A stretch of DNA of 64,000 bases from Rhizophagus irregularis (Eukaryota > Glomeromycota > Glomeromycetes > Glomerales > Glomeraceae). The first letter of the stretch is position 1. Each line of letters begins with the position of its first letter. The notes under the pieces are model-generated. The model was given only the letters and a program-made list of their open reading frames with translations. It did no database searches and was not told the DNA's origin. Made by a program: the position numbers and the translations under genes. This document shows positions 59,375 to 64,000 of the stretch, one piece after another. The stretch lies in the NCBI RefSeq assembly GCF_026210795.1, contig NC_089455.1, forward strand, positions 248,001-312,000, given 5' to 3'.

Positions 59375-60373
59375 GCATCACACTTTTTTTCCGGATTGAA
59401 ATTAAAAAGGCCTCCAATTCAAACTGGCATCACTACTATCATTCAATTTCCAAACTTCAAGCAAAAATTGGGATACTTTAAGTCACATACTGGAAGAGAA
59501 TATAATTTCAACTATGCGAATATTAATGACCATAAGTCGCATCACACTTTTTTTACCGGATTGAAAGTTAAAAAGGCCTCCAATTTAAACTGGCATCATT
59601 TATCACTCAATTTCCAAGCTTCAAGCAAAAATTGGATACTTTAAGTCACATACTAGTAGACGAGAATATAATTTCAACTATGCGAATAATAATGACCATA
59701 AGTCGCATCACACTTTTTTTTTCGGATTAAAATTAAAAAGGCCTCCAATTCAAACTGGCATCATTTATCACTCAATTTCCAAGCTTCAAGCAAAAATTGG
59801 GATACTTTAAGTCACATACTAGTAGAAGAGAATATAATTTCAAATATGCGAATAATAATGACCATAAGTCGCATCACACTTTTTTTTTCGGATTAAAATT
59901 AAAAAGGCCTCCAATTCAAACTGGCATCATTTATCACTCAATTTCCAAGCTTCAAGCAAAAATTGGGATACTTTAAGTCACATACTAGTAGAAGAGAATA
60001 TAATTTCAAATATGCGAATAATAATGACCATAAGTCGCATCACACTTTTTTTTTCGGATTAAAATTAAAAAGGCCTCCAATTCAAACTGGCATCATCACT
60101 ATCACTCAATTTCCAAGCTTCAAGCAAAAATGGGATACTTAAGTCACATACTGGAAGAGAATATAATTTCAACTATGCGAATGTTAACGGTCATAAGTCG
60201 CATCACACTTTTTTTACCGGATTGAAAGTTAAAAAGGCCTCCAATTCAAACTGGCATTATTACTATCACTCAATTTCCAAGCTTCAAGCAAAAGTTGGGG
60301 TACTTTAAGTCACATACTGGAAGAGAATATAATTTCAACTATGCGAATATTAATGACCATAAGTCCCATAAGT
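59375..60373. repeat. 165-bp satellite, six units
   Basis: Units begin GCATCACACTTTTTT at 59375, 59539, 59705, 59871, 60037 and 60200 (steps 164, 166, 166, 166, 163) and contain AAAAAGGCCTCCAATTCAAA and CCAAGCTTCAAGC. The middle units are nearly identical; the outer ones carry CCGGATTGAAA in place of CGGATTAAAA. The plus ORF at 59360 begins with TTG and lies within the repeat, so it is an artefact. Confidence 0.9.
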
Positions 60374-61010
60374 CGCGTAGAATTCCTTAAAATGGAAAGT
60401 ATTTGCATTTAGAATTATAAACATGTGGTGATTTTGTAAGCGTGAACGAAATACTACAAAACTTAATATAGTACAGGAAACTAAATCCCGTTTCAATATT
60501 TATTATTTAAAAAGAATAAAATAAAGAATCAAAACTCTTTTTCTTGGACTTTTTTTCATGAATTATATCATTTTTAAAATTAACTTTTAATTTTCAACAT
60601 CAACTTTTTCACACTAAATAATTCCAAATATATTACTATTTACCAGTATATATAAAAAAACCTACTCTTTTAAATAACGAATAATAACTTTTTTTTTTTT
60701 ACAAATTGACTTTATTTATTACATACCTAATTGATCCTAAATGTATCTTAAAATTTAAAGAATTCATGAAAAAATTGGGCATCTAAACGCTTTGGTATGG
60801 CTTTATATGAATGATAATGGTCAAAATGAAATTCTTAAAAAATGTATTATATAATAAAATTAGCAAATGAGCCAACTACCGATTATTTTCTAATAATGAT
60901 CTCAAATAATTGTAATTTTATTGTTCACGCGGAATGTGTCATATGGTGACAAATTAGCGTTTTTTATTCAAAGTACCCACAATAAGAGTGTGATAAACTC
61001 CGCTGTTAAA
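60374..61010. other. Intergenic
   Basis: AT-rich, nothing recognised. Confidence 0.45.
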
Positions 61011-61013
61011 CGT

Positions 61014-61380
61014 AATTCCCTATGAAAAAAAAAAATTCTTTAAAATATACTTAAAATGTACTTATATATTTTAAAATATATCTAAAATGTACTTAAAATT
61101 TTTAAATGTACTTAAAATATACTTAAAATTGCAATTTTAAGTATATTTAAAGTATGAAATTTTATACTTAAATTATATTTAAAATATACTTAAATTATAC
61201 TTAAATTATATTTAAATTGCAATTAAGTACAAAATTTTACACTTTAAATATACTTAAAATTGCAATTTTAAGTATATTTTAAGTATATTTAAAAATATTA
61301 AGTATATTTTAGATATATTTTAAAAATATATAAGTATATTTTAAGTACATTTTAAAGAAATTTTTTTTTATAGGGATTCC
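61014..61380. mobile_element. Foldback element made of TACTTAAAATA-type repeats
   Basis: AATTCCCTATGAAAAA... (left) pairs with ...TTTTTATAGGGATTCC (right, ending 61380). The inner sequence continues to pair, since it is a run of TACTTAAAATR units on one side and their inverse (TATTTTAAGTA) on the other. The whole ~370 bp is an imperfect hairpin. No clear target duplication. Confidence 0.6.
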
Positions 61381-61444
61381 GCGGTCAAATATAGACGGGT
61401 GCGTTTTGTGCAGGATTCGTAACATACAATTCTCTTTTAATATA

Positions 61445-61628
61445 CAGTCTAACCTCGATATACCGATATTCGATATACCGATATACTATTAAAAACTTGT
61501 TATACCGATAAAATTTTATTTTCCCACTATATGTGAGGACATATAAATATCGGTATAACTTTGATATAACGATATTTTCTAAAAATTTCATATATGTCCC
61601 GACATATCGTTATATAAAGGTTTGACTG
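61445..61628. mobile_element. TA-flanked MITE (mariner/pogo type), 184 bp
   Basis: TA at 61443-61444 and 61629-61630. The left end is CAGTCTAACCTCGATATACC; the right end, reverse-complemented, is CAGTCAAACCTTTATATAAC. Interior carries CGATATACCGATAT repeats. Same family style as 15349-15518. Minus ORFs at 61385-61591 and 61588-61851 overlap it and are artefacts. Confidence 0.7.
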
Positions 61629-61630
61629 TA

Positions 61631-64000
61631 CTATCTATAAGACTTTTAACTTTTGATTTATTATGAAAAGCAATTATTATAGTAAGTCGGTAACAAGTTA
61701 TGTTATGCTCAATGATTTCGACAATTTTCAGCCGCTTATGTGACTTTCGAGCTTTCGATATTTTGAATATTATATGTCGACGATACACTCTAAATTCACA
61801 ATTATGGTCTTGACTATTCCATTTTTCTTTTAGAGAAACTACTAGTCTCAAGCCTCATAGCCGCTCAATAAAGACTATAGAGTGATTTTTCATTGATAAT
61901 TTCGTTGCTGAATCCTTTCCTCAGACATCAATTGTTCGTTTTCGCTCAAACACTACGTGTTAAACTCATCCAAGCTCCTTGTTGGATCGGTCATCTTAAT
62001 ATTATGTATCAGGTAGTTAATGTTAGGAATGTTCACTATAATCTTTAATCAAGAATTTCCGCTATTTGAATTTTGTGGCGCAGTAATTCGAAACAAATTA
62101 ATAATGCAAATAAAAATACGCTGAAAATTAAACTTTGTATTATGATTTATAAGTATTTTATATTTACCTGATATATTTAAATTTGTTTTAGATATCAACA
62201 CTCCGAATCTGATGAAGTATAGTAGCTTTATTTTAATTTATTGGTGAATGAAATGATTGGTCATGCGGACTACTAAGTTACTGCGGGCCATGACTCATGA
62301 CCTCACGGGTCATATCCTGATTGATAAAAACTCAACAAGATTCTGCTTTATAATGCTCTTTATCTATTCCTTCTACTCTTTGGTTATATTGAAATAAATT
62401 AATTGAATATACTTAAAAAATTATATAATAAATTTATATCTTCTCTTACATAATGAGAACATAATAAGAATCATTATATGCATGCATACTTTGTTAAAGG
62501 ATGGTGGAGGAAGTTTATTAAGTAAGGTTGTCAGTATCTGAATATGATCTCTAAGAAGAGTAGTGATGTTAAGTTCCTTGCATAATTCCTATTTGTTTAT
62601 TTGTTTTCTTGATGATTAAATTATTTATTGATTTTCCTTTATTAATCGATCATTGCAATGACCCATGTTACTCATACATCAGTGCTTTTTGATTTAAAGG
62701 TATTTTTCTAAGATTAGAAACTATTGAGGTTTATACGGGATCTAAAATGTCCGACTTTATTTTATTCATTTTCCTAAGCAATGTGGTAAAGTAGACCTTT
62801 AATTTTGTGGTGACATATTTTTAAGACGTATGAAGAAGGCAACAGCAAACTGGTAACATGCAAAGTCAAGGAATTTCATAATTGAATTTAGAAAAAACGT
62901 TTATAATTTATATAAATCATCATAAGTTTAACCTTTTCATCTATTTTTGAAAAAAAACAGCAATAAATGAACCTATTTTTAGATAAGTGTTATGATTGAG
63001 TATAAGTAATGATTTTTGCTGTTGAAATTAATTAAAAACAAAAAGGATATTCTTCTAAGTTCCCAGCAAATCAAGCGCAAAACTTTGCTTTCCGTTTATT
63101 TATGCTATCTCTTTATTCATGAGCATTGCTTAAGCCCATTTTTGAACTTTTTGATCAAAATTAATTGAAGTAATGACGAAAGATGGATTAAATGATAATG
63201 GTAGAATGAGCCCATAAGTTTATAACTGATCTATAATTTACTCAACATTTAGTAAGCCCGTAAGTTTACAACTTATCTATAATTTACTTAATATTTAGTA
63301 ATAATCAGAAAAAGAGTGCATTTGATTGAAGCTATATCTATATTGACGTAACTGGTCGCCAGTATAACGAAGATGGTTGAACTTTCTAGACCATATGTGA
63401 TTGTAGACGACCTGAAACGTGATAAACCCATAGCATATATGCCCCTGTCGAAATTATTTACCGTTCCTCAATATGATTTAATAATCGTGATTAATATGAT
63501 CTTAATAATCAATGTACGTTCCTGAAGAAACACAAAATATTATGAATTTCACAGATAATTGTAAGAGTATTAGATGAACATACATGATTTGATCCAATAT
63601 ATAATAAACAGATGGCTCAAAAACAAAAAAAAAAATGAAGTCAATTAATGTAGATTTGGTGCGTTTACAATGAACTTGAATGCATGGTTGCTTTAGCTTA
63701 CCATGAATTTGACCTTTGAATTATCTTGCCTTAAATACAGAATTTATGCTAATTAAAAATTTAAAGAATTTAAATGTCTGAATTAAATCTAAGTAAAGTT
63801 CAATAGCAGAAAAATATTATGTAAAATAAAATATTAGGTAAAAAAATTAATTTTTTCATTTTTGCATTGAATATGATCCTTGCTTTTATCGGTTAAAAAT
63901 TTTTCAATGATTCTAGTACCAAAAAGGGTGTGAATTAATTAAATCTTAGATCATGCAAATCAATTATTACCAGTTATTAATTGCAACATTAAATAATTTG
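61631..64000. other. Intergenic to window end
   Basis: No ORF of gene quality. A 45-bp unit (AGCCCRTAAGTTTAYAACT...) is duplicated at 63209 and 63254. Moderately AT-rich. Nothing else recognised. Confidence 0.45.

Noticed and set aside
59360-59644. 94-aa plus ORF
   Set aside because: Begins with TTG and lies in the 165-bp satellite.
59375-60373. CRISPR-like array
   Set aside because: Units are directly adjacent 165-bp repeats without unique spacers, in a eukaryotic context.
61385-61851. Two minus ORFs of 68 and 87 aa
   Set aside because: They run across a MITE; the longer starts with TTG.

Overview
This window looks like a nuclear fragment of an arbuscular mycorrhizal fungus of the Rhizophagus type. 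That is inference. It rests on very AT-rich DNA with long A/T homopolymers, short (about 85-90 nt) GT-AG introns, a tandem pair of AIG1/GIMA-like GTPase genes, a family of MATA-HMG-box genes, relics of protein-kinase genes, and a heavy load of decayed transposons. Expanded MATA-HMG and kinase families are known from Rhizophagus irregularis. No rRNA, tRNA, CRISPR array or bacterial-style operon was found.

Layout. 1-2.8 kb: the 3' end of one AIG1-like GTPase gene, a decayed copy, and a complete AIG1-like gene in the same orientation. 4.2-4.7 kb: a two-exon minus-strand gene for a small secreted protein made almost wholly of a YEKP heptapeptide repeated ten times. 6.4-7.0 kb: an unrecognised gene with an 87-nt in-frame intron. 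7.5-15.5 kb: a transposon graveyard holding a kinase-gene relic, a DIRS-like reverse transcriptase relic, foldback elements, a MULE deletion derivative with an intact 8-bp target duplication, a GC-rich island and a TA-flanked MITE. 15.5-26 kb: a very AT-rich gene-poor stretch with a few exon-like islands.

26-52.5 kb holds five intact MATA-HMG-box genes: + at 26.1 kb, - at 32.2 kb, + at 37.1 kb, + at 42.8 kb, - at 51.8 kb. A sixth, broken C-terminal relic lies near 56.7-57.0 kb on the minus strand. Between the first two HMG genes sit a three-exon gene for a membrane-anchored cupredoxin-fold protein that seems to lack its copper ligands, and a 634-bp TA-flanked element filled with a minisatellite made from its own end sequence. 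From 46.6 to 61.6 kb come a diverged ~355-bp tandem array (with a 55-bp sub-array), an 82-bp repeat, a 165-bp satellite, a foldback element and another MITE. The last 2.4 kb holds no gene I can support.

The four similar HMG proteins share a PFPP..DL..K..DG lead-in, an HMG box and a basic tail. Their C-terminal halves carry one of two tail motifs (DGLEI or EEELF). The arrangement fits repeated local duplication followed by divergence of the likely activation region. Several starts were corrected from near-cognate TTG/GTG codons to the first in-frame ATG.
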